Below, in pieces: positions 1-8,696 of a stretch of 64,000 nt of DNA; position 1 is the stretch's first letter; every line of letters starts with the position of its first letter. The position numbers and the translations under genes are program-made. This stretch comes from an uncultured Anderseniella sp. Lineage in GTDB: Bacteria > Pseudomonadota > Alphaproteobacteria > Rhizobiales > Aestuariivirgaceae. The stretch lies in NCBI GenBank assembly GCA_947488295.1, contig CANKYU010000001.1:620001-684000 (forward strand), given 5' to 3'. The notes under the pieces were generated by a model, which worked only from the letters and a program-made list of their open reading frames with translations, had not been told where the DNA came from and searched no databases.

Positions 1-52
1 CAAGTTTGTAATTCATGAAGTTGACTTGTTGACTTCGGTCGGACTGCAGACA

Positions 53-787
53 TCATGCTGCCTGGTCTGTATTCCCGGATGCGCTGTCTTCAAGCGGCAG
101 CAGGATCACGTTTTCACACCCGCAAAGGCGGTCACAAACAGGGGTTTCATTGGCGGCGGTATCCAGGCCGGCCCCTGCAATGGTGGTGTACCAGAGCGCA
201 TCGGCCAGGGCTTCTTCGTCAACCAATGCGGCACCTGCAGTGTTTATCAGACACGCATCCGGTTTCATCCTGTTCAGGCGCAGCGCATCGATGAGATGAC
301 TGTTTTCCGGGTGCGCCGGGCAGTGCAGGGACACAAAATCCGACTGGCCCAACAGGTGATCAATGTCGTCAACCTGTGCTGCGTTGAGGTGGTCAAGGTC
401 TTCACCCGGCACCGCTGAACGGTTGTGAACCACAATCTTCATGCCGAAGCCGAAGTGCGCCTTGCGCGCTGTTTCGCGCCCGGTACGTCCGAAACCGATG
501 ATGCCCAGGGTCTTGCCGGAGAGTTTCCGGCCTCCCATCAGCATGAGCCTGATGGCTGTTTCAGCTTTGCTCTCACACATGTTTTCGACTGTGCCGGTCG
601 CCATGTCGTTGGTATCCTTCGCCCTGCCGGCACTGACGAAACTGGCATCGGCGTATTGGTTTCCGATCGTCTTCAACAGCGGGTTGCTCGGGCCAGGCGC
701 CGATGCGCCGGGGATGCCCGTTACAGCCGGAAACATGACAGCACATCCTTTCCTGGCCGAGTTCAATGCGGTTTCATTTGTGACCAT
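53..787 (-). CDS. Degenerate D-2-hydroxyacid dehydrogenase (hydroxypyruvate reductase-like)
   Basis: The 244-residue product resembles the NAD-binding half of hydroxypyruvate/glycerate dehydrogenases. A Rossmann motif GIIGFGRTG lies at residues 95-103, followed by HFGFGMKIVVHNRS. It is shorter than the usual 310-330 residues. The N-terminal catalytic lobe is incomplete, and the segment that normally precedes the Rossmann domain is missing about 25 residues. The catalytic Arg of the usual NTARG motif is replaced (NTAGA, residue about 185). The catalytic His of the usual LPH motif is replaced (LPLEDSA, residue about 231). The usual DVFENEP reads DTAANETP. It starts 10 bases after mtkB and is the last gene of that operon. 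The family role would be reduction of hydroxypyruvate to glycerate, but catalysis is doubtful. It may be a decaying gene or a repurposed NAD-binding protein. An upstream extension of the frame to 979 overlaps mtkB and is ignored. Confidence 0.7.
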   Translation of the reverse strand: MVTNETALNSARKGCAVMFPAVTGIPGASAPGPSNPLLKTIGNQYADASFVSAGRAKDTNDMATGTVENMCESKAETAIRLMLMGGRKLSGKTLGIIGFGRTGRETARKAHFGFGMKIVVHNRSAVPGEDLDHLNAAQVDDIDHLLGQSDFVSLHCPAHPENSHLIDALRLNRMKPDACLINTAGAALVDEEALADALWYTTIAGAGLDTAANETPVCDRLCGCENVILLPLEDSASGNTDQAA

Positions 788-797
788 CGTCAGATCC

Positions 798-1688
798 TCA
801 CGCCGCTTTGCCCTGCACACTGTGCACGGTTGCGCCGATCTCCGACGGATTGGGTACAATCGCAACGCCGACCTCGCGCAGCAACTCGACCTTTTCCGGC
901 GCGCTTTCCCCGAATGCAGAGATGATCGCACCGGCATGTCCCATGCGCTTGCCCTTGGGTGCGGTGAGGCCCGCCACATAGGCGATGACCGGTTTGGTCA
1001 TGTGATCGCGGATGAATTCTGCCGCTTCTGCCTCCTGCGGTCCGCCGATCTCGCCGATCAGCACAACTGCCGAAGTGTCGTCATCGCGTTCAAACAGCTC
1101 CAGAATGTCCCTGAACGATGAGCCGTTGATCGGATCGCCACCAATGCCGACACTGGTTGAAACACCAATGCCCAGCTCTTTCATCTGTGCGGCGGCTTCA
1201 TAGCCGAGCGTGCCGGAACGGCCCACGACGCCGATCGATCCGGGCAGATAGATATGGCCCGGCATGATACCGGCCAGGGCTTCGCCCGGCGTGATGATGC
1301 CGGCACAGTTCGGGCCGAGCAGCCGCATGCGCTTGCCTTCGCGGTACCGGCGCATGAACCGTTTGACGCGCATCATGTCCTGGGCCGGGATACCATCGGT
1401 GATCGAGACACACATGTCGATCCCGGCGTCAGCGGCTTCCATGATTGAGTCCGCGGCAAACGGCGGCGGCACAACAACCAAGCTTGCCGTTGCCCCGGTG
1501 GCGGCAACAGCTTCCTTGACGGTATTGAAAACCGGTTTTCCCATCGCCGTTTCGCCGCCACGACCGGGCACGACGCCACCGACTACATTGGTGCCGTATT
1601 CGATCATTTCCCGGGTGTGAAACTGCCCGATGCGTCCGGTGATGCCCTGGACAATCATAGGCGTGGTTTTGTTGATCAGAATGCTCAT
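798..1688 (-). CDS. mtkB: Malate-CoA ligase, alpha (CoA-binding) subunit
   Basis: The 296-residue protein belongs to the succinyl-CoA synthetase alpha family. A CoA-binding Rossmann segment ([10 protein letters not shown]) lies at residues 15-24, and GHAGAI holds the phosphohistidine His251. With MtkA it would convert malate, CoA and ATP to malyl-CoA, which malyl-CoA lyase splits in the serine cycle. Its start overlaps the mtkA stop (ATGA), indicating translational coupling. Sequence alone cannot separate malate from succinate specificity. The call rests on the nearby malyl-CoA lyase and hydroxypyruvate-reductase-like genes and on the absence of 2-oxoglutarate dehydrogenase genes. Succinyl-CoA ligase (sucD) is the alternative. 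Confidence 0.85.
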   Translation of the reverse strand: MSILINKTTPMIVQGITGRIGQFHTREMIEYGTNVVGGVVPGRGGETAMGKPVFNTVKEAVAATGATASLVVVPPPFAADSIMEAADAGIDMCVSITDGIPAQDMMRVKRFMRRYREGKRMRLLGPNCAGIITPGEALAGIMPGHIYLPGSIGVVGRSGTLGYEAAAQMKELGIGVSTSVGIGGDPINGSSFRDILELFERDDDTSAVVLIGEIGGPQEAEAAEFIRDHMTKPVIAYVAGLTAPKGKRMGHAGAIISAFGESAPEKVELLREVGVAIVPNPSEIGATVHSVQGKAA

Positions 1689-2881
1689 GACGCCGCCGCA
1701 AGTTTTGAGGGAACGTGGCCGGCCTTGCAGATTTGCACCGACTTTTCGGCGGCTTCGGCCAGGGTGGCTGCCGTGGCTATTGGCAAGCCGCTGTTTTCCA
1801 GTATCTGCATGCCCTTTTCGACATTCGTCCCCGCGAGGCGGACGATCACCGGCAAATCAAGGGAAGTCGATTGAATGGCCTGCACGACACCTTCCGCGAC
1901 CCAGTCGCAGCGATTGATACCGGCGAAAATGTTGACCAGGATTGCGCTTACCTTGTCATCGGAGCGCACCAGATTGAATGCTTTCGCTACCCGTTCCGGA
2001 GACGCGCCGCCGCCGATGTCGAGGAAATTGGCCGGCTCGCCGCCAGCCAGCTTGATCATGTCCATGGTGGCCATTGCCAGGCCAGCGCCATTGACAATGC
2101 AGCCGATATTGCCGTCGAGGCCCACATAGCTCAGTCCCTGATCGGCGGCCTTTGTCTCGCGCAGGTCTTCCTGGCTCTTGTCGCGCAGTTCCATAATCTG
2201 CTGGCGCCGGAACAGGGCGTTGTCGTCAAATTCCATCTTGGCATCGAGCGCCATGACCGAATTGTCTGATGTTACAACCAGTGGATTGATTTCCACCATG
2301 GTGGCGTCAAGATCGCGAAACGCCCGGTAACAGCCCCGGATCGTGGTAACCGCACCCTGAACATGACTGGCGTCCAGGCCGAGCCTGAATACAATTTCAC
2401 GGGCCTGGAACTCAGTGAGACCGACAGCCGGATCAACGACGCTGCGAATGATAGTGTCTGGCTGGTCCCGGGCGATCTCTTCAATTTCCATGCCGCCGGA
2501 GGAGGATGCCACCACCATGATGCGCTCGCTGGAGCGGTCGAGCACGAAACCGAGATAGAGTTCGCGATCAATCTCGACACCGCTTTCAATGTACACGCGA
2601 TAGACGATCTTGCCGGCAGGTCCGGACTGGTGCGTGACCAGCTTGCTGCCGAACATCTCATCGGCTGCATCGAACACTTCGTGCTCGTTGCTGCATACCT
2701 TCACACCGCCTGCCTTGCCGCGTCCGCCGGTGTGGACCTGCGCCTTGACGACCCATTTGTCGCCGCCGATTTCATGAGCCCGGTAGGTCGCCTGCTCCGG
2801 GCTGTAAGCCAGCCCGCCGGACGGTACTTTCACGCCGAAATCGCGCAGAAGGTCCTTGGCCTGATACTCATGAATGTCCAT
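1685..2881 (-). CDS. mtkA: Malate-CoA ligase, beta (ATP-grasp) subunit
   Basis: The 398-residue protein has the succinyl-CoA synthetase beta architecture. It opens with [17 protein letters not shown], continues as an ATP-grasp domain ([18 protein letters not shown], then MVEINPLVV with the metal-binding acidic residues near 200), and ends with a ligase domain containing [21 protein letters not shown] and [11 protein letters not shown]. It catalyses the nucleotide-dependent step of malyl-CoA formation with MtkB. It is the second gene of a minus-strand operon, 14 bases after a small unknown gene, and overlaps mtkB by 4 bases. The malate assignment comes from context; a succinate-specific ligase cannot be excluded from sequence alone. 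Confidence 0.86.
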   Translation of the reverse strand: MDIHEYQAKDLLRDFGVKVPSGGLAYSPEQATYRAHEIGGDKWVVKAQVHTGGRGKAGGVKVCSNEHEVFDAADEMFGSKLVTHQSGPAGKIVYRVYIESGVEIDRELYLGFVLDRSSERIMVVASSSGGMEIEEIARDQPDTIIRSVVDPAVGLTEFQAREIVFRLGLDASHVQGAVTTIRGCYRAFRDLDATMVEINPLVVTSDNSVMALDAKMEFDDNALFRRQQIMELRDKSQEDLRETKAADQGLSYVGLDGNIGCIVNGAGLAMATMDMIKLAGGEPANFLDIGGGASPERVAKAFNLVRSDDKVSAILVNIFAGINRCDWVAEGVVQAIQSTSLDLPVIVRLAGTNVEKGMQILENSGLPIATAATLAEAAEKSVQICKAGHVPSKLAAAS

Positions 2882-2895
2882 GGTTCAAGATACCT

Positions 2896-3270
2896 TCAGG
2901 CTGCTTTGTGAAGCTGATTGTGAGCAAGCGCGCGGGCGCTGCCTTGTGTATCGCCGGCAATGCCGGTGCAGAACTCATTCACTGCCTCAGGCTGATCCGT
3001 GATGATCATCATGTGGCCATGGCGTTCTGTGATCCTGTGTGACAGGTCGTTTTTCCGCCGATCATCCGGCTGGTTCAGGTTGACCGGCAGTTGTGCGTAA
3101 CCGACATGCAGGTTTCTCAGGCGCAGCAGAACATCTTCCTCGACTGGCCGGGCGCTGGCGGCACTGGTGAACCGCAGGTCCAGAACTTCATGGCATGGCA
3201 TGTCCGCGCCACTGCGCATGTTGTGCAGATCAAGCTCGCTGGCAATCGTGATATCGCTCTGGTTGTGCAT
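2896..3270 (-). CDS. Small protein of unknown function heading the mtkAB operon
   Basis: A 124-residue product with a good ribosome site (CAGGGAGC, about 8 bases before the ATG). I do not recognise a named family with confidence. The pattern EVLDLRFTSAASARPVEED, then LRNLHVGYAQLPVNLNQPDD, then HGHMMIITDQPEAV resembles the strand-helix layout of DUF442-type phosphatase-like folds (an LR motif, an acidic helix, and a loop where a catalytic Cys would sit). No Cys-x5-Arg motif is present: the expected loop reads ITDQPEAV. An active phosphatase is therefore unlikely. It is the first gene before mtkA, so a role tied to the serine cycle is plausible but only inferred. A downstream Met at residue 18 is an alternative start. 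Confidence 0.65.
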   Translation of the reverse strand: MHNQSDITIASELDLHNMRSGADMPCHEVLDLRFTSAASARPVEEDVLLRLRNLHVGYAQLPVNLNQPDDRRKNDLSHRITERHGHMMIITDQPEAVNEFCTGIAGDTQGSARALAHNQLHKAA

Positions 3271-3476
3271 GGTATTGCTCCCTGTATTAGGTTTTTCGCT
3301 GCCTGGAACCTACGCAGGACGGTGTTCGCCAGGGAAGCGAATTCGAGTCAATATGTGTGGTGAGTAATTTTCATATTTACTTTTGTAATTATTGTAAAGT
3401 TTATTGTTTTGTTCTTGACAATTGCTTTTCGGAGCTCTTTTTCTGACCGTCATTGTTCACATCAGGAGCACCGCAC
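3271..3476. promoter_or_regulatory. Divergent promoter region between the mtk operon and mcl
   Basis: This 206-base spacer is AT-rich, unlike its surroundings, and separates the minus-strand mtk operon from plus-strand mcl. It holds an inverted repeat TTTAC-N13-GTAAA at 3376-3398 and a TTGACA hexamer at 3415-3420. No convincing -10 hexamer follows at 17 bases. LysR-type regulators (QscR in Methylobacterium) are known to control serine-cycle genes and bind T-N11-A type repeats, but no regulator gene lies next to this region, so assignment is inference. Confidence 0.45.
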
Positions 3477-4460
3477 ATGAGCTTTCATACCATTACACAA
3501 GCCCCGGCACGGCTGAACCGCAGCGAATTGGCGGTACCTGGAAGTCAGCCTCAAATGTTTGAAAAGGCTGCGCAATCTGATGTTGATGTGATCTTTCTGG
3601 ATCTCGAAGACGCGGTGGCGCCCGATGACAAGGTGCAGGCCCGCAAGAACATCATAGAGGCTCTGAACGATATTGACTGGAACACCAAGACCATGTCGGT
3701 GCGGATCAATGGCCTGGACACGCACTACATGTATCGCGACGTGGTTGACATTCTTGAACAGGGTGGAGGGCGCCTCGACCTGATCATGATCCCGAAAGTC
3801 GGTACGGCAGCGGACGTGTATGCGCTCGACATGCTGGTAACGCAGGTGGAAACGGCCACGGGATCAAAAAAGCGGATCGGGTTTGAGCACATAATCGAGA
3901 CTGCCCTGGGCATGCAGAATGTCAACGAGATTGCTGCGGCAAGCGCGCGCAATGAATCGCTGCATTTCGGCGTGGCCGATTATGCCGCCTCAACCCGCGC
4001 CCGCACCATGGTCATCGGTGGCGTCAACGAGGACTATTCGGTGTTGACCGATCCGCAGCCCGACGGCGACGCTGCGCGTGAACGCCACTGGGGCGACATG
4101 TGGCATCACGCATTGTCCAAGATGGTGATTGCGGCACGCGCCAACGGCCTGCGGCCGGTTGACGGGCCGTTCGGGGATTTCTCCGATCCCGACGGTTATA
4201 CGGCAGCGGCAAAGCGGGCCGCAGCGCTGGGCTATGAAGGCAAATGGGCCATTCATCCCTCACAGATCGAACTGGCCAACCAGGTGATGAGCCCCGGCGG
4301 CGAAGAAGTTGACCGGGCACGTCGCATCCTGGTCGCCATGAAAGATGCGGCTGAACAGGGCAAGGGGGCGGTGTCACTGGACGGGCGGCTGATCGATTAC
4401 GCTTCGATCCGGCAGGCCGAAGTGCTGGTGGAAAAGGCCAATCAGATTGCCGCGGCCTAG
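3477..4460 (+). CDS. mcl: L-malyl-CoA/beta-methylmalyl-CoA lyase
   Basis: The 327-residue product belongs to the HpcH/HpaI-CitE superfamily. Near the start it has RLNRSELAVPGSQPQMFEKA, followed by the acidic metal-site segment DVIFLDLEDAVAPDDK. Later come GFEHIIETALGMQN (the metal-ligand Glu region), FGVADYAAS and GYEGKWAIHPSQIELAN. It cleaves malyl-CoA to acetyl-CoA and glyoxylate, and the family may also act on beta-methylmalyl-CoA. The ATG at 3477 is chosen because AGGAG sits 8 bases upstream; an upstream TTG in frame at 3453 overlaps that ribosome site. It is divergent from mtkAB, completing the malate-cleaving part of a serine cycle. The usual family length is about 320 residues. Confidence 0.9.
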   Translation: MSFHTITQAPARLNRSELAVPGSQPQMFEKAAQSDVDVIFLDLEDAVAPDDKVQARKNIIEALNDIDWNTKTMSVRINGLDTHYMYRDVVDILEQGGGRLDLIMIPKVGTAADVYALDMLVTQVETATGSKKRIGFEHIIETALGMQNVNEIAAASARNESLHFGVADYAASTRARTMVIGGVNEDYSVLTDPQPDGDAARERHWGDMWHHALSKMVIAARANGLRPVDGPFGDFSDPDGYTAAAKRAAALGYEGKWAIHPSQIELANQVMSPGGEEVDRARRILVAMKDAAEQGKGAVSLDGRLIDYASIRQAEVLVEKANQIAAA

Positions 4461-4485
4461 GGTCCTGACCCCAGGTATGCCGACA

Positions 4486-4517
4486 GCCGCCGCTGGTGTT
4501 TCGGCACGGGCGGCGGC
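4486..4517. terminator. GC-rich hairpin between convergent mcl and MFS genes
   Basis: Eight-base arms GCCGCCGC (4486-4493) and GCGGCGGC (4510-4517) can form a stem between two convergent genes. There is no clear T-run on either side, so it is only a possible bidirectional terminator. Confidence 0.35.
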
Positions 4518-4520
4518 AGG

Positions 4521-5786
4521 CTATTGGTCGTCGTCGACTTCCAGCTCGAACACAGACTGTGACGTCTTGGGCAGCGGGGCGAACGGGCTGCGTTCCAGCC
4601 GGTCATAGGCGGGTCCGAAGATCAGGCGGTACACGATGAACACGGCGAACAGGGCCAGTATGACCGAGATGAAGACAAACAAACCGCTTTCGTCGGTGTA
4701 CTCGATCAACTGCGCTGCAACGGTCGGGCCGATGGCCGCGCCGATCGAATAGATCAGCAACAGGCCGCCGCTGGTCTGCACCAGCTTGTCATTGGCGACA
4801 TTGTCGTTGGCATGTGCCAGGCACAGGGCATAAAGAGGCACCATCAACGCACCATGAACGGTGGCGAGCGCCAGGATCGCCCACAGGGCCGTCAGTGGCC
4901 AGAAGGCGATCAGGAAACCGGTCCCCACCGTTCCCAGTGCCACCGGCAGGATCACCAGCCGCCGGTCGTAGTGATCCGACAATTTGCCCAGCGGCCATTG
5001 CGACAGGGTTCCGCCCAGAACAAAGGCTGCCATCAGCAGGGTGATTTCAAACACGCTCATGGCGCGCAATTGCCCGAAAGTCGGCCCGAGCGTCCAGAAG
5101 GCGCCTTCCACGGCGCCCACCAGCAGACAGCCGATGGTCCCCACCGGCGAGATCGACAGCAGTCCTTTCAGCTCCAGTCTTGCGGTTGGGATCGGCTTGG
5201 GTTCGGTGGTCGGCGTCAGGGCGATCGGCACCACGGCCAGACAGAGCAGAAACGTGACCAGCGCAAACAGGGTCTGCCCGGCGGTGCTGGCGACATTGAC
5301 CAGCAGCTGGCCCGCCATGGTGGTCACGTTGGCGACGATGATGTAGATCGACAGAACCCGGCCGCGGTTGGTGTTGTCCGACTGGTCGTTGAGCCAGCTT
5401 TCAATCACCATATAGGCAATGGCCAGCGCGACACCTGAAAAGAACCGCAGGGCCAGCCACAGGAAGACATTCGGCCACAGCGGGTAGAGCAGGGATACCG
5501 CGGCCGCTATTGCCACAACACCGGAAAAGGTGCGGATGTGCCCGACGGTTTTGACCAGTGCCGGACCGAACACGCAACCGAACACGAAACCGGTGGCATA
5601 GATCGTGCCGAGATAGCCGACCAGGGAAGGCGAGAACTGCTCTATGCCGGCCCTGAGCGGCAACAGTGTCTGGAACAGGGCGACGGCGGTCAGCAGTAAT
5701 CCGGCGCCGACAAGCAGGGTCGCAATCGTGACGGGGGAGTTCTTTTCAACCGCACTCATGAAACCTGACCCCAGACCATTTACCAC
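4521..5786 (-). CDS. MFS transporter, YcaD/YfkF-like
   Basis: The 421-residue protein has about 12 predicted hydrophobic segments and the layout of YcaD-type major facilitator exporters. Supporting motifs are the GYLGTIYATGFVFGCVFGP segment in TM2-3, RFFSGVALAIAYMVIESWLND after TM4, and the second-half loop GKLSDHYDRR equivalent to the MFS motif A. The substrate is unknown. It is a single gene, convergent with mcl and divergent from the dpp operon. An internal start at 5759 (MSAVEKNS) is equally possible; it would trim nine residues and place the GGGGTCAGG-type motif of 5762-5773 just upstream. The C-terminal tail is acidic (ELEVDDDQ). Confidence 0.85.
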   Translation of the reverse strand: MVNGLGSGFMSAVEKNSPVTIATLLVGAGLLLTAVALFQTLLPLRAGIEQFSPSLVGYLGTIYATGFVFGCVFGPALVKTVGHIRTFSGVVAIAAAVSLLYPLWPNVFLWLALRFFSGVALAIAYMVIESWLNDQSDNTNRGRVLSIYIIVANVTTMAGQLLVNVASTAGQTLFALVTFLLCLAVVPIALTPTTEPKPIPTARLELKGLLSISPVGTIGCLLVGAVEGAFWTLGPTFGQLRAMSVFEITLLMAAFVLGGTLSQWPLGKLSDHYDRRLVILPVALGTVGTGFLIAFWPLTALWAILALATVHGALMVPLYALCLAHANDNVANDKLVQTSGGLLLIYSIGAAIGPTVAAQLIEYTDESGLFVFISVILALFAVFIVYRLIFGPAYDRLERSPFAPLPKTSQSVFELEVDDDQ

Positions 5787-6007
5787 AGCTCACCTTCAAT
5801 TTTGCCGATGTGGTCGTCAAGTCCGGCAATGCACCTGCTTGATGACTGCTGCTACGAATTTGACCGCGCGATGGCGGCGTTGAGATGCGGTCTCATCATA
5901 AGTAATTGACCTGTTTCCACTGTAGGCACGGGTGCAGAAAGATGCTTTCATGCAACATCCGCCGTAATCGGATGAATTGTCAGTCTGTAAACAGGGAGAA
6001 GACAACA

Positions 6008-7606
6008 ATGACAAATACCAAATTACTTATGGTAACTCTGCTCGGTGCCACCATGCTGGCCTCGGGAGCGGCTCATTCAAAAACACTGGTCTATTGTTCC
6101 GAAGGCTCGCCGGAAGGGTTCGACCCGGCGCCGTTTACGGCTGGTACAACCTTCGACGCATCGTCGAAGCCATTGTACAACCGGCTGGTGGAGTTCAAGC
6201 GCGGCACATCGGAAGTGATCCCGGGCCTGGCTGAAAGCTGGGAGGTTTCCAGCGACGGGCTGGAGTACACATTCAAATTGCGCAAGGGCGTCAAGTTCCA
6301 GACCACAGACTTCTTCACGCCCAGCCGGGATTTCAACGCTGATGACGTCGTGTTCTCGTTCGAGCGCCAGTTGAAGAAGGATCATCCCTGGAACCAGTAT
6401 ACCGCCGGGATCGCCTGGGAGTATTTTGACGGCATGTCGATGCCTGACCTGCTCAAGTCGGTTGAGAAGGTTGACGACAATACCGTCAAGTTCGTGCTGA
6501 ACCGGCCCGAAGCACCGATGATTGCCAACCTGGCGATGGATTTTGCCTCCATCATGTCGGCTGAGTATGCAGCCAAGCTGGAAGCGGACGGCAAGAAGGA
6601 ACTGCTGAACCAGCAGCCTGTCGGCACCGGGCCGTTCAAGTTTGTTGCCTATCAGAAGGACGCTGTCATCCGTTATGCCGCGCATGAGGGATACTGGGCC
6701 GGCAAGCAGCCAATCGATGACCTGGTGTTCGCCATCACAACCGATGCATCGGTGCGCCAGCAGAAGCTGAAAGCCGGAGAGTGCCACGTGGCGCCTTATC
6801 CGAACCCGGCGGACCTGGCCGATCTGAAGGCAGACCCGAACCTGCAGGTGATGGAACAGGAAGGCCTCAATGTGGGGTATCTCGCCTACAACTCGCTGGT
6901 GGCCCCGTTCGACAAGCCGGAAGTGCGCAAGGCGCTGAACATGGCGATCAACAAGCAGTCGATTCTTGATGCGGTGTTCCAGGGCGCAGGCAAGGAAGCC
7001 AAGAATCCGATTCCACCGACCATGTGGTCCTACAACACTTCGGTGAACGACGATCCATACGATCCCGAAGCGGCAAAGAAGATGCTGGAAGCCGCCGGTG
7101 TCAAGGACCTGAAAATGAAGATCTGGGCGATGCCGGTGCAACGTCCCTACAACCCCAATGCCCGGCGCATGGCGGAACTGATCCAGTCGGATTTCTCCAA
7201 GATCGGTGTCGGTGTCGAGATCGTGTCCTATGAGTGGGGTGAGTATCTCAAGCTGTCCAAGGCAAAGGACCGTGATGGTGCGGTGCTGCTGGGCTGGACC
7301 GGTGACAATGGCGATCCGGACAACTTCCTGGCCGTGTTGCTGGGCTGTGATGCCGTCGGCGGATCAAACCGTGCACAGTGGTGCAACAAGGACTTTGAAG
7401 CCCTGGTGCAGAAAGCCAAGACGGTGTCGGACAAGGCTGAGCGCACCAAGCTTTATGAAGATGCCCAGGTGGTGTTCAAGCGTGAGGCGCCATGGGCAAC
7501 CATTGCCCATTCGGTGGTGTTCATGCCGATGTCGAAGAAGGTGTCCGGCTATGTGATGGACCCGTTGGGCGGTCACTGGTTCGACGGCGTCGATCTCGCT
7601 GAATAG
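6008..7606 (+). CDS. dppA: Dipeptide/oligopeptide ABC transporter substrate-binding protein
   Basis: The 532-residue protein is a cluster C (SBP_bac_5) periplasmic binding protein. A Sec signal peptide (residues about 1-25: KLLMVTLLGATMLASGAAHS) precedes KTLVYCSEGSPEGFDPAPF, the DppA-like mature start. It also has NADDVVFSFERQ, GTGPFKFVAYQKD and an LGWTGDNGDPDNFL ligand-region motif. The ATG at 6008 follows AGGGAGAAG with good spacing; the frame extends upstream without a ribosome site. It heads the operon with permeases dppB and dppC and ATPases dppD and dppF. The substrate is probably dipeptides or related short peptides; heme or delta-aminolevulinate, known DppA ligands in enterobacteria, are also possible. 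Confidence 0.9.
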   Translation: MTNTKLLMVTLLGATMLASGAAHSKTLVYCSEGSPEGFDPAPFTAGTTFDASSKPLYNRLVEFKRGTSEVIPGLAESWEVSSDGLEYTFKLRKGVKFQTTDFFTPSRDFNADDVVFSFERQLKKDHPWNQYTAGIAWEYFDGMSMPDLLKSVEKVDDNTVKFVLNRPEAPMIANLAMDFASIMSAEYAAKLEADGKKELLNQQPVGTGPFKFVAYQKDAVIRYAAHEGYWAGKQPIDDLVFAITTDASVRQQKLKAGECHVAPYPNPADLADLKADPNLQVMEQEGLNVGYLAYNSLVAPFDKPEVRKALNMAINKQSILDAVFQGAGKEAKNPIPPTMWSYNTSVNDDPYDPEAAKKMLEAAGVKDLKMKIWAMPVQRPYNPNARRMAELIQSDFSKIGVGVEIVSYEWGEYLKLSKAKDRDGAVLLGWTGDNGDPDNFLAVLLGCDAVGGSNRAQWCNKDFEALVQKAKTVSDKAERTKLYEDAQVVFKREAPWATIAHSVVFMPMSKKVSGYVMDPLGGHWFDGVDLAE

Positions 7607-7631
7607 GCCTGACCCTGTGACAACAAAAGTG

Positions 7632-7665
7632 CCTGCCGTGTCCTGAATTTTCAGGTCACGGCGGG
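7632..7665 (+). terminator. Intercistronic hairpin after dppA
   Basis: Arms at 7635-7646 and 7651-7662 pair over 12 bases with one mismatch around an ATTT loop. There is no T-run, and dppB follows at once. Such a structure commonly protects or limits readthrough from a binding-protein gene, giving more binding protein than permease. That role is inferred. Confidence 0.5.
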
Positions 7666-7678
7666 AGGTGGGGCTTTC

Positions 7679-8689
7679 ATGTTTCAATTTCTTCTGCGCC
7701 GAATTGGGTTGATTATTCCGACATTTATCGGGGTCACCATTGCCGCGTTTGCGTTTATCAGGGTGCTGCCCGGCGATCCGGTGGAACTGATGGCGGGTGA
7801 GCGCGGTGTATCACCTGAACGCCACGCTGCATTGATGAAGCAGTTCGGTTATGACCGGCCGATCTGGGAACAGTATCTCGATTACTTCTTTTCGGCGCTG
7901 CAGGGGGATCTGGGCAATTCGCTGGTGACCAAGAAACCTGTGTGGGATGAGTTCTTCACCCTGTTTCCGGCCACGCTGGAATTGTCAATCTGCGCCATCA
8001 TTTTTGCCGTCTTCATTGGCGTGCCGGCCGGTATCTATGCAGCCACGCGGCGCGGGTCATGGCCGGATCAGGCCATTATGGGTACCGCGCTGGTCGGTTA
8101 TTCAATGCCGATTTTCTGGTGGGGTCTGCTGCTGATTATCCTGTTTTCCGGCACGTTGGGGTGGACCCCGGTGTCGGGCCGCATATCACTGTTGTATTTT
8201 TTCAAACCGGTCACCGGTTTCATGCTGATCGACAGTCTGTTGTCTGGCCAGAAGGGGGCGTTTTCTTCTGCGGTGTCGCATCTCATCCTGCCGACCATCG
8301 TGCTGGGTACCATTCCGCTGGCGGTTGTTGCGCGCCAGACCCGGTCTGCGATGCTGGAGGTCCTGAGCGAGGATTATGTGCGCACTGCGCGGGCCAAGGG
8401 CATGTCACCGATGCGCGTGGTCGGCGTGCATGCCCTGCGCAATGCGATGATACCTGTGATCACCACCATTGGCCTGCAGGTCGGCGTATTGCTGGCCGGC
8501 GCCATTCTCACCGAGACGATCTTTTCATGGCCGGGTATCGGCAAGTGGATGGTGGACAGTATTTTCCGGCGCGACTATCCGTCGGTCCAGGGCGGCCTGT
8601 TGATGATTGCGGTTATCGTAATGACGGTGAATCTCATCGTCGACCTGCTGTACGGGCTGGTCAATCCGCGTATCCGGCATGTGAGGTGA
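7679..8689 (+). CDS. dppB: Dipeptide-type ABC transporter permease
   Basis: The 336-residue inner-membrane permease is of the DppB/OppB family. It opens with the typical MFQFLLRRIGLIIPTFIGVT and RVLPGDPVELMAGERG, has about six membrane segments, and carries the EAA loop (YVRTARAKGMSPMRVVGVHALRNAMIPV) that contacts the ATPases. The C-terminus ends with LLYGLVNPRIRHV, typical of the family. A strong GGGAGGTGGGG ribosome site precedes the ATG. It partners DppC, whose start follows 7 bases after its stop. Confidence 0.93.
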   Translation: MFQFLLRRIGLIIPTFIGVTIAAFAFIRVLPGDPVELMAGERGVSPERHAALMKQFGYDRPIWEQYLDYFFSALQGDLGNSLVTKKPVWDEFFTLFPATLELSICAIIFAVFIGVPAGIYAATRRGSWPDQAIMGTALVGYSMPIFWWGLLLIILFSGTLGWTPVSGRISLLYFFKPVTGFMLIDSLLSGQKGAFSSAVSHLILPTIVLGTIPLAVVARQTRSAMLEVLSEDYVRTARAKGMSPMRVVGVHALRNAMIPVITTIGLQVGVLLAGAILTETIFSWPGIGKWMVDSIFRRDYPSVQGGLLMIAVIVMTVNLIVDLLYGLVNPRIRHVR

Positions 8690-8696
8690 TGAGACC

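Noticed and set aside
798..2881. mtkAB as succinyl-CoA ligase (sucCD)
   Set aside because: Not excluded by sequence, but adjacency to malyl-CoA lyase and a hydroxypyruvate reductase-like gene, and no 2-oxoglutarate dehydrogenase genes, favour malate-CoA ligase.
6077..7141. Long open frame opposite dppA
   Set aside because: It is the antisense shadow of a GC-rich gene with no recognisable motif, while dppA has signal peptide, ribosome site and family motifs.
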